Positions 27,676 through 37,850 of a DNA stretch of 64,000 nucleotides are shown here, piece by piece (within the stretch, counting starts at the first letter, position 1; the number at the start of each line of letters is the position of its first letter). The stretch is from Flavobacterium hibernum (GTDB taxonomy: Bacteria; Bacteroidota; Bacteroidia; Flavobacteriales; Flavobacteriaceae): NCBI RefSeq assembly GCF_000832125.1, contig NZ_JPRK01000003.1:1-64000 (forward strand). Reading direction: 5' to 3'. The notes beneath the pieces were generated by a model. That model was given only the letters and a program-made list of their open reading frames with translations. It was not told the DNA's origin and searched no databases. Made by a program: the position numbers and the translations under genes.

Positions 27676-29004
27676 ATGGACTATAAAAACGACATCGGAT
27701 ACAGAAAAGAAACGCTAAAGAAATTATTGTACAACATTCAAAAAAGCGAAGATTTAATTGTAAAAGCTTTGTACGATGATTTTAAGAAGCCTGAATTTGA
27801 AGCTGTTTTAACCGAAACGAATTATGTCATTTCGGATCTAAAAGACACCATTAAAAATATACATAAATGGTCTCAACGAAAACGCGTTTTTCCATCATTA
27901 CTTAATTTCCCTTCAACTGATTATATCTATAAAGAGCCATACGGAAAAGTACTGGTTATTGCACCTTGGAATTATCCTTTTCAATTAGCTTTATGTCCAC
28001 TAATTTCAGCCGTTGCTGCAGGAAACAGAGTTGTTTTAAAACCGTCGGAACTTACTCCACATACATCAGCGGTAATTGCTAAAATTATCGAGAAAACTTT
28101 TCATGTTAACCATGTTGAAGTTATCGAAGGCGGCGTCGAAGTTTCGAATAAACTGTTAGCACAACGATGGGATTATATTTTCTTTACCGGAAGTGTTTCT
28201 GTTGGTAAAGTTGTTGCCCGGGCTGCTGCCGAGAATTTAACTCCGGTAACTTTAGAACTTGGCGGAAAAAATCCTTGTATTATTGACGAAACTGCCAATT
28301 TAAAACTTGCAGCCAAACGTATTGTTTGGGGAAAATTTATTAACGCTGGTCAAACCTGTATTGCTCCCGATTATATTTTGGTTCAAAAAAATATGAAGGT
28401 TAATTTCGTTTCTTTTTTAATCGAAGAAATCATAAAAGCTTACGGTAATAAAATGGAGAAATCTCCAGATTTTGCCCGTATTATTAATACCAAAAACTGG
28501 GTGAGGCTGGATAGCATGATCGAGCGCGAAAAAGTAATTTATGGAGGAGAAACGGATGCAGAAAAACTTTATATTTCGCCAACTTTAATCGAAGAACCTG
28601 CTTTGGACAGTCCGGTAATGAAAGAAGAAATATTTGGTCCTATTTTGCCTATTCTTATTTACGAAACTGAGGCCGACATTGAAAAGGTGGTAAGTCGCTA
28701 CGAAAAACCTCTTGCTTTTTATATTTTTAGCGAAAACAAATACTTTGCTCAAAATCTAATCAAAAAGTACTCATTTGGCGGAGGTTGCATAAACGATACA
28801 GTTGTTCATTTTTCTAATAAAAGACTTCCCTTTGGAGGCGTTGGTCATAGCGGTATTGGAGCCTATCACGGTCAATTAAGCTTTGATACTTTTTCACATC
28901 ATAAACCTGTCGTAAAAAAAGCCAACTGGCTCGATCTCCCTATGAGGTACGCTCCTTACAAAGACAAACTTACTTCTCTTAAACGATTATTAGACTGGAT
29001 TTAA
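27676..29004 (+). CDS. Aldehyde dehydrogenase, class 3-like
   Basis: NAD(P)-dependent aldehyde dehydrogenase of 442 residues, close to the ALDH3/fatty-aldehyde type, which lacks an N-terminal extension. Catalytic residues are seen: E194 in LELGGKNPC and nucleophile C228 in FINAGQTC. The Rossmann motif is FTGSVSVGK, and the entry segment [17 protein letters not shown] is present. The C-terminal [18 protein letters not shown] is typical of this class. Likely substrates are medium- to long-chain aldehydes, by family. Confidence 0.94.
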   Translation: MDYKNDIGYRKETLKKLLYNIQKSEDLIVKALYDDFKKPEFEAVLTETNYVISDLKDTIKNIHKWSQRKRVFPSLLNFPSTDYIYKEPYGKVLVIAPWNYPFQLALCPLISAVAAGNRVVLKPSELTPHTSAVIAKIIEKTFHVNHVEVIEGGVEVSNKLLAQRWDYIFFTGSVSVGKVVARAAAENLTPVTLELGGKNPCIIDETANLKLAAKRIVWGKFINAGQTCIAPDYILVQKNMKVNFVSFLIEEIIKAYGNKMEKSPDFARIINTKNWVRLDSMIEREKVIYGGETDAEKLYISPTLIEEPALDSPVMKEEIFGPILPILIYETEADIEKVVSRYEKPLAFYIFSENKYFAQNLIKKYSFGGGCINDTVVHFSNKRLPFGGVGHSGIGAYHGQLSFDTFSHHKPVVKKANWLDLPMRYAPYKDKLTSLKRLLDWI

Positions 29005-29127
29005 TAGACTAAAACATTTCAGTATTGTTTTGTAGATTTTTATACGGAATTGATTTAAAATATTATATTTACGCATGATAAATCTAACTAAATCATTAGA
29101 CTATAAAATAATTTTACCTATTAAATA

Positions 29128-29916
29128 ATGAAATCCACTCTTGATCAAATCAATGACATTAAAAATCACGGTTATGCACTAGATTTTTCAAATGTTTTTA
29201 ATCATGCTTTCGAAAATTATAAAAAAATTGCTCTTTATGCCGGATTAATATTATTAGTCTTTTCAATTTTATTTGGTTTGCTTGCCTACGGTATTTTAGG
29301 GGCTATTATAGGATTCGATAAATTAACCAATGCCAATATTCTAAGTATAAAACCTGAAAATTTGTCTCAAATTCATTTAATATATTACATTGTAGTATCA
29401 GCATTTGTTTCGGCAATTTTCAGTCCTTTTACAGCTGGATTTTTAAAAATGGCTGATTGTGCAGACAAAGATCAGGAATTCAATGTTTCAACGATTTTTA
29501 GCTATTATAGAACGCATCATTTTTCGCAAATCTTTTTGGCAACTTTTATTATTTCTTTAATAAGTGTTGTAATAACATCCTTGTTAGAAATTCAAAAATT
29601 AAATAGTCTTGGATTACTAATTTCACTAACAATTACATTTTTTACGTTTTTAACCCTTCCACTTATTATATTTGGAAATCTAAGTGCTTTTAATGCTATA
29701 AAATCAAGCTTCATTATTATTAGTAAACAACCACTAGTATTGTTAGGCTTAATGATTATGATTGTTGTTGCATTTTTTGTTGGACTTATAGCGCTCTGTA
29801 TCGGAATATTATTTACAATTCCGTTTACCTATTCGATGACTTACGCTATATATTGTGCCATTTTTAATATTGATAAAGAAGATCCTATTGATTCTATCGG
29901 ACAATCTGATTTTTAA
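29128..29916 (+). CDS. Polytopic membrane protein, unknown function
   Basis: A 262-residue protein with about six membrane helices (near residues 33-58, 86-110, 130-150, 160-185, 195-215 and 222-250) and a short charged N-terminus. It resembles the YciC/DUF975-like group of Bacteroidetes membrane proteins, with SPFTAGFLKMADCADKDQEF between helices. No catalytic motif is visible. It precedes the large histidine kinase by about 95 bases on the same strand. Confidence 0.7.
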   Translation: MKSTLDQINDIKNHGYALDFSNVFNHAFENYKKIALYAGLILLVFSILFGLLAYGILGAIIGFDKLTNANILSIKPENLSQIHLIYYIVVSAFVSAIFSPFTAGFLKMADCADKDQEFNVSTIFSYYRTHHFSQIFLATFIISLISVVITSLLEIQKLNSLGLLISLTITFFTFLTLPLIIFGNLSAFNAIKSSFIIISKQPLVLLGLMIMIVVAFFVGLIALCIGILFTIPFTYSMTYAIYCAIFNIDKEDPIDSIGQSDF

Positions 29917-30010
29917 TAAAATAGAAAATATCGGATAAAAAAGGAGCCTAACCTACTCTACCGAAATTTTCAAAAAACTAATTAGTAAACCAAACATATC
30001 CCCAATATCT

Positions 30011-33000
30011 ATGGTAGAAGACTATAGTATTTTCAATTCGTTGATTTCAGGAATTGCCTTGCTTGGTGGTGCCCTGAAATCAATTATGATGAATTGGTAC
30101 GTCTTTTCTTCCAACATAATTTTTTTCAACAATCCTAAGCTTATTATCTTAGGCTTGGCCTTGTTTGGTTTTCTCTTTCTTCTGGTTTATCAGTTCTTTA
30201 AAATCAAAGCACGAATTGGTTATTTTATCGAAAAGAAACCAGAAATAGAAACTGAAAGTAGAGAGTATCAACTCTATATTTTATTTTTTGGTATTGCCGT
30301 TATCCTTATTGAGATTATAAATGAGATTTTTAAAATCCGGCCAAAAAGCTTATTAATTCAAAATGTAGCAATTGGTTTTGCCGTGCTTCTTATTTATTTT
30401 GCAACAGATAAAATAAAATTTCTACGCGAAAAAATCCAGCCAATATTTATATTCTTTTTCTTTGTTTATATAACTTATGTTGCCAGCAATATTATTAGAC
30501 TTCCTAATGATGTTGTACCCATAATTGTCTTTTTAATTTCTTTTTACTTTTCTTACGGCATCTTAAAACCCATAAAGATTTATTGGATTTTTATAAGTTT
30601 AGTTTTTTGCTTTCTATCAGTAACTGTATTTTTTCATTTAATTTCAGTAAAATCTTCTGTACTCTTAATCAATTTTTGCATTTTAATTTTTATTATCAAT
30701 CAAGTACGATATGCCGTATTATTAAACAATCGGGATAATTATAGATTTACTAATGAAATCGTACACAAAGGAAATTCGCTTACTATTGCAACCAACAACA
30801 AGAACGAAGTTTTATTTTGCAGCGAAACCATTACCTCTATTTTAGGCTATTTACCTGATGAAGTTATGGGATTAAAGTTTTGGAAACTAACCAAAGGAAT
30901 TGACTTTATTGAAAACCTTGAAGCTTTAACGCATGAAGAGGACAAACTTTACATCAGGAAATTAAAAAGCAAAAATGGTGAGTTTAAATACATTCAATGG
31001 AAAGATAAAAAATTCTCTGATGATTTAATTATCAGTATTGGTCAAGATGTTACAGAACAAACTATTGTTCGAGATCAATACAAAAACTTGATTCAAACCG
31101 CAACTGATATTATTTTTGAAGTCGATGCCGATGGCTATTTTACATTTATAAATGATTTTGGTTTTTCTATTCTGGGCTATTCAGAAAATGAAATTATTTC
31201 GCAACATTACTCCAATTTTATTCATGAAAATTATCAGCGAAATGCCGTTGACTTTTATGAAAACTTAGAACTCAACGAAAATAATTTTCCAACAATTGAA
31301 ATTCCAATTTTAAAGAAAAATGGAAAAAGAATATGGATTTCGCAAAAGATCATTATCCGTAAAAATGATTTAGGTCAAACTATTGGTTATGCAGGCATAG
31401 CGCGAGATATTACCGACATTAGAAACATTGAAAATGACAAAAAAAAGAGGCTAAAAAAAATTGAGGCCTATAACAATTCTACGAGTAAATTATCCACAAC
31501 AAACTTTAGTCTTTACGATAATTTAAACAATGTCATCGATTTTATTATAAAAGAAGCTGCGACAGCAACTAAAACAAATCGCGTAAGTTTCTGGAAATAC
31601 AATAAAGATTTAATCAGTTGTAAAAACTTGTTTAGTATTGACAATCAAAACTTAAGCGATAAAAAAATTCTGGATAAAGAATCCTACCCAATTTATTTTG
31701 AAACCTTAAAAAACAAAACCATTATTAATGCTCCTGATGTTTTTAATAAACTAGAAACATCTGAGTTTCAAAAACTTTACTTCACAAAAAATCACATCAA
31801 ATCAATGCTTGATGTTCCTGTATTTTTGAGTGGTCAATTGATTGGTGTAGTTTGCTTTGAAACTACTGAGGAAAAAAGAGAATGGGACAATGAAGATATT
31901 AATTATGCCAGAACCATCTCTGACATAATTTCATTGGCTTTTTCTTCACAGATGCGTCTAGAAGCTGAGCGAAGATTAGAATTTAAAAGTCAACTACTTT
32001 CGGCACTTTCACTTTGTACAGAGAAATTTTTATTGAGCAAGACTCCGCACGAAATGTTTCACGAAACATATGAGCTAATTGGTAAAGCTGCCAGAGTCGA
32101 TCATATGTATTACTACGAAAAAGACCTTACAAATGATACTGTAAGTCAAAAATACAAATGGTCAAGAGAAGGAATCGAACACCAAATAACCAAAATACAA
32201 CAACTTACAAAAAATCATTTACAAGAAATTTACGAGGCGGCGCACAATAAAAAAATCGTTAACACGCATACTCGAAAACTTGGTGATACTTTTTTTAAAC
32301 AATTATTAATTGACAACGAAATAAAGTCCATTTTGATTTTGCCTTTGTACATCGATGATATATTTATTGGTTTTATTGGTTTTGATGATTGTACAAAAGA
32401 AAGAAAATGGTCTGAGGAAGAAATTTACATTTTTCAGGTTCTGGCCAACAATATTTCATCGGCTTTAGAAAGAAACCGAAATGAAACCAAAATCATTGAA
32501 AGCGAAGAGAAATTCAAACTAATCGCCAATAATATTCCAGGCACCGTTTACTTATCAAAATTTGATGCTTTCTCTACCAAAATATTTCTTAATGATGAGA
32601 TTTTAAACCTAACCGGCTATTCTAAATCAGAATTTATTGAGAACAATTTATCATTCTTATCACTTATACATCCTGAGGATAAAAATGACGTAATCAATAA
32701 TCAAATTGATAATTTACAAAACGGAATGCCGCTTCATAATATTTACCGTATTCGACGAAAAACAGGCGAATATATCTGGATAGAAGAATTTGGGGATGTT
32801 ATTAAAAAAGGGGATGAAATTGAATTTGTTGGCGGAATTTATTTCGATATTACCAATAAAAAAGTAACTGAAGACGCCATAAAAGCAAAACAACTTGCAG
32901 AAGCTGCCAACAAATCTAAGTCAGACTTTTTAGCCAATATGTCGCATGAAATTAGAACGCCTTTAAACGGGATCATTGGTTTTACGCATTTATTGATGAA

Positions 33001-34063
33001 AACCGACTTGGGAGAAATTCAGGAAAAGTACATGACCACTATTAATCAATCAGCACATTCATTGCTTGATATTATTAATGACATACTTGATTTTTCTAAA
33101 ATTGAAGCGGGAAAACTGGAACTGTTTATTGATTTGTACGATATTAAAAAAGTACTCGGACAGGTTTTTGATTTAATTGTTTACGAATCGAACCAAAAAA
33201 ATCTGCAACTAGAATTGAATATAGATCATGATGTTCCTAAATATATCTGGACAGATATTGTGAGAATAAAACAAATTTTGATCAATTTACTTTCAAATGC
33301 CGTAAAGTTCACGAATGAAGGTTTTATCAAACTGAATGTTTCTGTTGTTGAAAAAAATAAAAATAACAATTGTATCATTCGATTTTCTGTAATTGATACC
33401 GGAATTGGAATTCTTGAAAAAAATCAAAAAAAGATTTTTAAAGCTTTTTCGCAAGAAGATAGTTCTACAACGAGAAAATTTGGAGGGACCGGTTTAGGAT
33501 TAACAATTTCCAATCAATTACTAGCTTTAATGGAAAGCCGACTGCAACTTGAAAGCAAAATAGATATTGGAAGCATTTTCTACTTTGATTTAAATTTAAA
33601 AACAAGCAATCAAAGTATTAACGAAAAATATAACGCCGAACGTAAAAAGAACAATTTCAAACTTAATACCAACAACATAAACCACGATCACAAAAAATTT
33701 ACATTTTTAATAGTAGAAGACAATAAAGTAAACATGCTATTATTAAAAACCATTGTTAAAAATCTATATAGCACTGCCTATATATACGAATGTGAAAACG
33801 GATATGAAGCTGTAACGCAATTTGAAGCCATAAATCCTGATCTTATTTTTATGGACATTCAAATGCCAATTATGAATGGTTATGAAAGTACTAGAGCCAT
33901 AAGGAACACGAACACAGGAAAAGAAATTCCGATAATTGCCGTAACGGCAGGTACTGAAAAAGAAGAAAGAAACAAATGTTTGTCTGCCGGAATGAACGAT
34001 TATATCTCTAAACCCATAATGAAAGGCACTGTAGAGGAAGCTATGACGAAATGGTTAAAATAG
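30011..34063 (+). CDS. Hybrid sensor histidine kinase, multi-PAS/GAF
   Basis: A 1350-residue membrane sensor. Residues about 1-235 hold six to seven helices. Then come PAS (about 255-345), PAS (350-475), two GAF domains (about 495-640 and 660-815), and a third PAS (820-945). HisKA follows with the phospho-acceptor H979 in NMSHEIRTPLNG. The HATPase (about 1080-1205) shows ILINLLSNAVKF, DTGIGI and GTGLGLTIS. The C-terminal receiver domain has D1282 in FMDIQMP. No partner regulator gene is adjacent, so output probably runs through the attached receiver to an unlinked phosphotransfer or response protein. Confidence 0.93.
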   Translation: MVEDYSIFNSLISGIALLGGALKSIMMNWYVFSSNIIFFNNPKLIILGLALFGFLFLLVYQFFKIKARIGYFIEKKPEIETESREYQLYILFFGIAVILIEIINEIFKIRPKSLLIQNVAIGFAVLLIYFATDKIKFLREKIQPIFIFFFFVYITYVASNIIRLPNDVVPIIVFLISFYFSYGILKPIKIYWIFISLVFCFLSVTVFFHLISVKSSVLLINFCILIFIINQVRYAVLLNNRDNYRFTNEIVHKGNSLTIATNNKNEVLFCSETITSILGYLPDEVMGLKFWKLTKGIDFIENLEALTHEEDKLYIRKLKSKNGEFKYIQWKDKKFSDDLIISIGQDVTEQTIVRDQYKNLIQTATDIIFEVDADGYFTFINDFGFSILGYSENEIISQHYSNFIHENYQRNAVDFYENLELNENNFPTIEIPILKKNGKRIWISQKIIIRKNDLGQTIGYAGIARDITDIRNIENDKKKRLKKIEAYNNSTSKLSTTNFSLYDNLNNVIDFIIKEAATATKTNRVSFWKYNKDLISCKNLFSIDNQNLSDKKILDKESYPIYFETLKNKTIINAPDVFNKLETSEFQKLYFTKNHIKSMLDVPVFLSGQLIGVVCFETTEEKREWDNEDINYARTISDIISLAFSSQMRLEAERRLEFKSQLLSALSLCTEKFLLSKTPHEMFHETYELIGKAARVDHMYYYEKDLTNDTVSQKYKWSREGIEHQITKIQQLTKNHLQEIYEAAHNKKIVNTHTRKLGDTFFKQLLIDNEIKSILILPLYIDDIFIGFIGFDDCTKERKWSEEEIYIFQVLANNISSALERNRNETKIIESEEKFKLIANNIPGTVYLSKFDAFSTKIFLNDEILNLTGYSKSEFIENNLSFLSLIHPEDKNDVINNQIDNLQNGMPLHNIYRIRRKTGEYIWIEEFGDVIKKGDEIEFVGGIYFDITNKKVTEDAIKAKQLAEAANKSKSDFLANMSHEIRTPLNGIIGFTHLLMKTDLGEIQEKYMTTINQSAHSLLDIINDILDFSKIEAGKLELFIDLYDIKKVLGQVFDLIVYESNQKNLQLELNIDHDVPKYIWTDIVRIKQILINLLSNAVKFTNEGFIKLNVSVVEKNKNNNCIIRFSVIDTGIGILEKNQKKIFKAFSQEDSSTTRKFGGTGLGLTISNQLLALMESRLQLESKIDIGSIFYFDLNLKTSNQSINEKYNAERKKNNFKLNTNNINHDHKKFTFLIVEDNKVNMLLLKTIVKNLYSTAYIYECENGYEAVTQFEAINPDLIFMDIQMPIMNGYESTRAIRNTNTGKEIPIIAVTAGTEKEERNKCLSAGMNDYISKPIMKGTVEEAMTKWLK

Positions 34064-34156
34064 TTAAAAACAAAATTGCATCTGATTAGCTGTTATTCTA
34101 AAAAAATATATAAATTCGTACATCGCAAAACTCAATAAGCTAAAATACAATTTAAT

Positions 34157-35011
34157 ATGAAATGGAAAGGCACAAGGGAAAGTGACAATGTCGAAGACCG
34201 AAGAGGAATGTCTTCTGGAGGAAAAACCATTGTAGGAGGTGGAATTATCGGTATTATTATTTTATTAGTAAATGTTTTTGGTGGAGAAAATGCTCAAATG
34301 ATAACTCCAATTCTAGAACAAATGCAAGGTTCTCAATCAAATCAAACTGAAACTGCAGCTCCCTTAAGTAAAGAAGATGAAGAAATGGGACATTTTGTAA
34401 GATCTGTGCTGGCTAAAACCGAAGACACTTGGGACAAAGTTTTCGCAGAGCAAGGATTGACCTATAAAAAACCGAAATTGGTACTTTTTAAAGGCTCTGT
34501 AAACACTGCTTGCGGTGGAGCATCATCAGCTTCTGGACCATTTTATTGCCCGGGAGATCAAATAGTATATATGGATTTAGATTTCTTCGAAGAACTAAAA
34601 ACTAAATTTGGTGCTAAGGGTGGTGATTTTGCCATTGCTTACGTTATTGCTCACGAAATAGGCCATCATATACAAACCTTACTTGGAACATCGGCAAAAA
34701 CGCGACAGGCACAAGAAGGAAAAAGTGAAGCCCAAGCGAATAAACTTTCTGTTGCGCTGGAATTGCAAGCTGATTTTTATGCTGGTGTATGGGCACATGA
34801 TAATCAACAAATTTTAGAAGCTGGCGATATTGAAGAAGCTTTAAGTGCCGCAAATGCGGTTGGAGACGATGCAATACAAAGCAAAATGCAAGGACACGTA
34901 GTGCCCGATTCATTTACACACGGTACATCTGAACAAAGAATGTACTGGTTTAAAAAAGGTTTCAAAACCGGAGATATTAATCAAGGAAATACTTTTGATG
35001 AAATAAGATAA
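34157..35011 (+). CDS. Neutral zinc metallopeptidase (YpfJ-like)
   Basis: A 284-residue protein of the putative neutral zinc metallopeptidase family. It has a short cytosolic start (MKWKGTRESDNVEDRRG, a family hallmark), one membrane helix (about residues 24-40) and a zinc motif H166-E-x-x-H170 in AHEIGHH. The conserved cysteine pair is C119/C131. The third ligand is probably E202 in LELQADFYAG. The peptidase domain should be periplasmic. A clear terminator follows. Confidence 0.92.
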   Translation: MKWKGTRESDNVEDRRGMSSGGKTIVGGGIIGIIILLVNVFGGENAQMITPILEQMQGSQSNQTETAAPLSKEDEEMGHFVRSVLAKTEDTWDKVFAEQGLTYKKPKLVLFKGSVNTACGGASSASGPFYCPGDQIVYMDLDFFEELKTKFGAKGGDFAIAYVIAHEIGHHIQTLLGTSAKTRQAQEGKSEAQANKLSVALELQADFYAGVWAHDNQQILEAGDIEEALSAANAVGDDAIQSKMQGHVVPDSFTHGTSEQRMYWFKKGFKTGDINQGNTFDEIR

Positions 35012-35044
35012 TTCATAAACCAAACTATAATAACCAAATGAAAA

Positions 35045-35075
35045 ACATGACTTAGCTGTCATGTTTTTTTTTTGA
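35045..35075 (+). terminator. Terminator of the metallopeptidase gene
   Basis: Stem ACATGAC/GTCATGT with loop TTAGCT, followed by nine T. Confidence 0.88.
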
Positions 35076-35442
35076 TCATTAATCAATTATACGATAAAGT
35101 TTACCAGATGTAACAAATTCACATCAATAATGATATTTTTTAAAAATGAATTTCCAAAAGTATAGATTAAAACAACGCACAATTTATAATTAATTATGGG
35201 TATTCTTTTATAAATAATAATTTATACGACTTACCTTTAAACAAAAAATTATTCTTCTTTTTTTTTGTAAGATTAAACTTTCTTATAGCGATATTCTTTT
35301 TAATTTAGCCGACGAAAATTCAAGCTCTTTTCTGAGTCATGCCTCAAGTTAAAAATGGGGCGAATATGATTATTTAATAAAACAATCATTAGAACTCAGG
35401 AGTGTAAAGTTTTTTCAACTTAATCAAATTAATTGAAGGATA
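35076..35442. other. AT-rich intergenic region
   Basis: No gene, repeat or clear promoter box. There are several poly-T and poly-A tracts. It is presumably the 5-prime region of the DUF535 gene. Confidence 0.5.
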
Positions 35443-36453
35443 ATGCTAGAGAAAAAACAAGAAAAACCCTATGATGAATATTTAATAGGATCGGATTCCA
35501 CTTTTACAAAAATTGCAACAAGTATTCCAATTATTTCCGCTGCAACACATGGCTGGCTACATGCATCTGTTGCCTTTGCAAATGAAAAAAGGAGCTATCG
35601 AAGAAAACAACAATTAAAAAGCTTCTTTGGTGCCCTCACAAATCCAAACTTTACATCTAAGTGGCACAAAATTCTAAAATCACCAGATTTTTCTTTTATA
35701 ACGAAACATCGTAAAAGGATTTATATAAAACCATATAGAGTTTACATGTCGACCAAATGGACGAAGGAACAAAAAACAAAAGTAATCTGTGATACTTATA
35801 AATTTATTTTGAGCAAAAGTGAAACTTTTAAACAATTAATTAAATCCGGTGAAGTTTTAGAGTTAGCTAATTTTAATCTCAATGATGAAATTAAAGCATC
35901 GTTAACTTTAGGATATGATGAAAGATTCCGCAAAGAAGGTGAATTAGTTTTTTCATTTGAATGCAATGAGCTTGGAGGACGAATCGTAGCTGCTGCTTGT
36001 TCATTTGAAGAAATTAACTATCAACAATGGATTTGCAGAATTGGCTGTGTTCAGGGAAGCAAACAAAATTCTGAAAATTCATCAAAAATGGCTCAAAAAC
36101 TGCTAAACGGATTGCGCCCTAAATCGCTTATTATTTTTGCCATCCAAGAGTTTTCTAAACAATTAGGATGCACCAGTGTATATGGTGCAGGAGATTCTAT
36201 TCACGCTTATCGTCAAAAGCATGCTATACATCTTCCTTGGCTGCATACAATAAAATTTGATTACGATACCATTTGGAATGAATCAGGCGGAGAACAAAAC
36301 AGTGAAGGTTGGTTTAAACTTCCTTTAATATCTTCCCGTAAATCAATGGAAGAGATCAAGTCACACAAGCGAGCTTTTTACCGCAGAAGATATGCTCAAA
36401 TGGATGATATCTCGATGAAAATATCGGCATCCGTTAAAAAACATATCGCATAA
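35443..36453 (+). CDS. DUF535 (VirK/YbjX family) protein
   Basis: A 336-residue soluble protein of the VirK/YbjX group. Typical segments are SFFGALTNPNFTSKWHKIL, YRVYMSTKWTKEQK, and the C-terminal half with GEQNSEGWFKLPLISSRK and EEIKSHKRAFYRRRYAQMDD. In enteric bacteria these proteins are linked to envelope stress and antimicrobial-peptide resistance; the biochemical function is unknown. Members are scattered in Bacteroidetes. No partner genes. Confidence 0.87.
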   Translation: MLEKKQEKPYDEYLIGSDSTFTKIATSIPIISAATHGWLHASVAFANEKRSYRRKQQLKSFFGALTNPNFTSKWHKILKSPDFSFITKHRKRIYIKPYRVYMSTKWTKEQKTKVICDTYKFILSKSETFKQLIKSGEVLELANFNLNDEIKASLTLGYDERFRKEGELVFSFECNELGGRIVAAACSFEEINYQQWICRIGCVQGSKQNSENSSKMAQKLLNGLRPKSLIIFAIQEFSKQLGCTSVYGAGDSIHAYRQKHAIHLPWLHTIKFDYDTIWNESGGEQNSEGWFKLPLISSRKSMEEIKSHKRAFYRRRYAQMDDISMKISASVKKHIA

Positions 36454-36760
36454 AAACAGCTTTTTAAATTCTGTCTTTTATTAGTTAACTAGTGGTTTTT
36501 ATTGTTACAGATATTCCACAAGTTTTCAACCATCGAAAATCATTCATAAGATTGGTCTTTCAAAGACGAAACGGATCAACGTTAAATACTGTAACGAAAC
36601 ATAAAATATATTCCCTTAATTGTTTTTTTACCGCAAAGAACACAAAGATTTCAATCTAAGAATGCTTTTAAAGCGCAAAGTTCGCAAAGTTAAGTCAACA
36701 CAAAGCTTTGTGAACTTTGTCTTTTATAAAAGCTAAGAATAAGAAAAAAACTTAGCATTC
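36454..36760. repeat. Intergenic repeats (CGCAAAG/CTTTG type)
   Basis: Degenerate repeats of the CCGCAAAGAACACAAAG type with inverted halves (GCGCAAAGTTCGCAAAG; CTTTGTGAACTTTGTC) and a pair AGAATGC / GCATTCT. No ORF supported. Confidence 0.55.
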
Positions 36761-36820
36761 TCTCTCCACAGGTTTCTTTGATCCGTTGTAACCTTGAAAA
36801 ATAATAACGCATAAAAAAAA

Positions 36821-36840
36821 GCCTTGAATTTCTTCAAGGC
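36821..36840 (-). terminator. Terminator of tRNA-His
   Basis: Stem GCCTTGAA/TTCAAGGC with a four-base loop. On the minus strand it is followed by eight T, and it lies 14 bases after the tRNA. Confidence 0.85.
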
Positions 36841-36854
36841 TTTTCAAAAATCTG

Positions 36855-36929
36855 GGTGGCTGACCGGGTTCGAACCGGCGACCCTCGGCACCACAAACCA
36901 ATACTCTAACCAGCTGAGCTACAACCACC
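36855..36929 (-). tRNA. tRNA-His (GTG)
   Basis: Full cloverleaf on the minus strand. The acceptor stem GTGGTTG/CAGCCAC has the encoded extra G at -1 paired with discriminator C73, the identity mark of histidine tRNA. D-arm AGCTCAGCTGGTTAGAG; anticodon loop TTGTGGT, so the anticodon is GTG; T-loop TTCGAAC. The CCA end is not encoded (CAG follows C73). Confidence 0.97.
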
Positions 36930-37016
36930 ATTTTTTCTTTGCGAGTGCAAATATATAACAAAGGTTTACTTCTACAAAGGAAAAACTGAAAAATTTTCAT
37001 CAAAAAATGAAAAAAA

Positions 37017-37733
37017 TTATATCAAATCACTTAAACTATTGATAGCCAAACACCTTTCAACAGTGAAACCTTCGGCAAAATCTTTACCAATTAGCCTTCC
37101 TAAATCTTGCGCACGATAATTTAAGCTTTCTAAAAAGTTTTTACTTGTAATTGGCGTAGCAGGTTCTTTTGAATTTGCATCATAAAATTGAGTTTTATAA
37201 GCCAAAACTGCCTCTACCTTCTTTTTTTCAAAACCAGTTATATCCACTACAAAATCCGGAACAATATTTTTCCATTGAATATAATGATAAACAAACTTAG
37301 GTCTCCAAGCTTCCTGATTCACTCCATCAATCGAAGTTTCGATTTTCATTAACCCAGACAAGAAACAAGCATCAGAAACCAACTTACTTCCTTTTCCGTG
37401 ATCAATATGACGATCGTCAACAGCATTACACAATACTATTTCGGGTTTGTATTTTCGAATCATCTTAATAACCTCCAATTGATGTTTTTCGTCATTTACA
37501 AAAAAGCCATCGCGCATTGCTAAATTCTCACGTACCAAAACTCCTAATATCTTTGCAGCATCTTTTGCTTCCTGATCTCTAATCTCGGCAGTTCCACGAG
37601 TTCCTAATTCTCCTCGCGTTAAATCTACGATTCCAACTTTTTTACCCAGAGACACCTCTTTTAAAATTGTTCCCGCACAACCTAACTCTACATCATCCGG
37701 ATGTGCGCCAAAGGCTAATATATCTAACTTCAT
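37017..37733 (-). CDS. bshB1: Bacillithiol biosynthesis deacetylase BshB1
   Basis: Zinc-dependent N-acetylglucosamine-malate deacetylase of the PIG-L/LmbE family, second step of bacillithiol synthesis. At 238 residues it is standard. The zinc motif is A10-HPDD (GAHPDDVELGC, with H11, D14), followed by LTRGELGTRGT and a third ligand in DDRHIDHGK. The C-terminal YKTQFYDANSKEPATPI is typical of BshB1. Low-GC Gram-positives and Bacteroidetes use this thiol. The bshA and bshC genes are not nearby. Confidence 0.95.
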   Translation of the reverse strand: MKLDILAFGAHPDDVELGCAGTILKEVSLGKKVGIVDLTRGELGTRGTAEIRDQEAKDAAKILGVLVRENLAMRDGFFVNDEKHQLEVIKMIRKYKPEIVLCNAVDDRHIDHGKGSKLVSDACFLSGLMKIETSIDGVNQEAWRPKFVYHYIQWKNIVPDFVVDITGFEKKKVEAVLAYKTQFYDANSKEPATPITSKNFLESLNYRAQDLGRLIGKDFAEGFTVERCLAINSLSDLI

Positions 37734-37780
37734 TATGTTTTTTTATTTTTGCTTATTTCAGATTTCAAGCTTCAAGTCTC

Positions 37781-37846
37781 AGTCTCAGTTTTCAGTCACA
37801 GTCGCAATCACAGTTTAACTGTTTACTGAGACTGAAAACTGAGACT
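37781..37846. repeat. 17-bp perfect inverted repeat before bshB1
   Basis: Arms AGTCTCAGTTTTCAGTC (37781-37797) and GACTGAAAACTGAGACT (37830-37846). The left side is preceded by further TCAAG/AGTCTC direct repeats. It lies between the menF stop and the bshB1 start and probably terminates menF. Confidence 0.75.
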
Positions 37847-37850
37847 CTTT

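Noticed and set aside
36752..37003. 83-codon minus-strand ORF over the tRNA-His
   Set aside because: It is the tRNA gene and its terminator read as protein.
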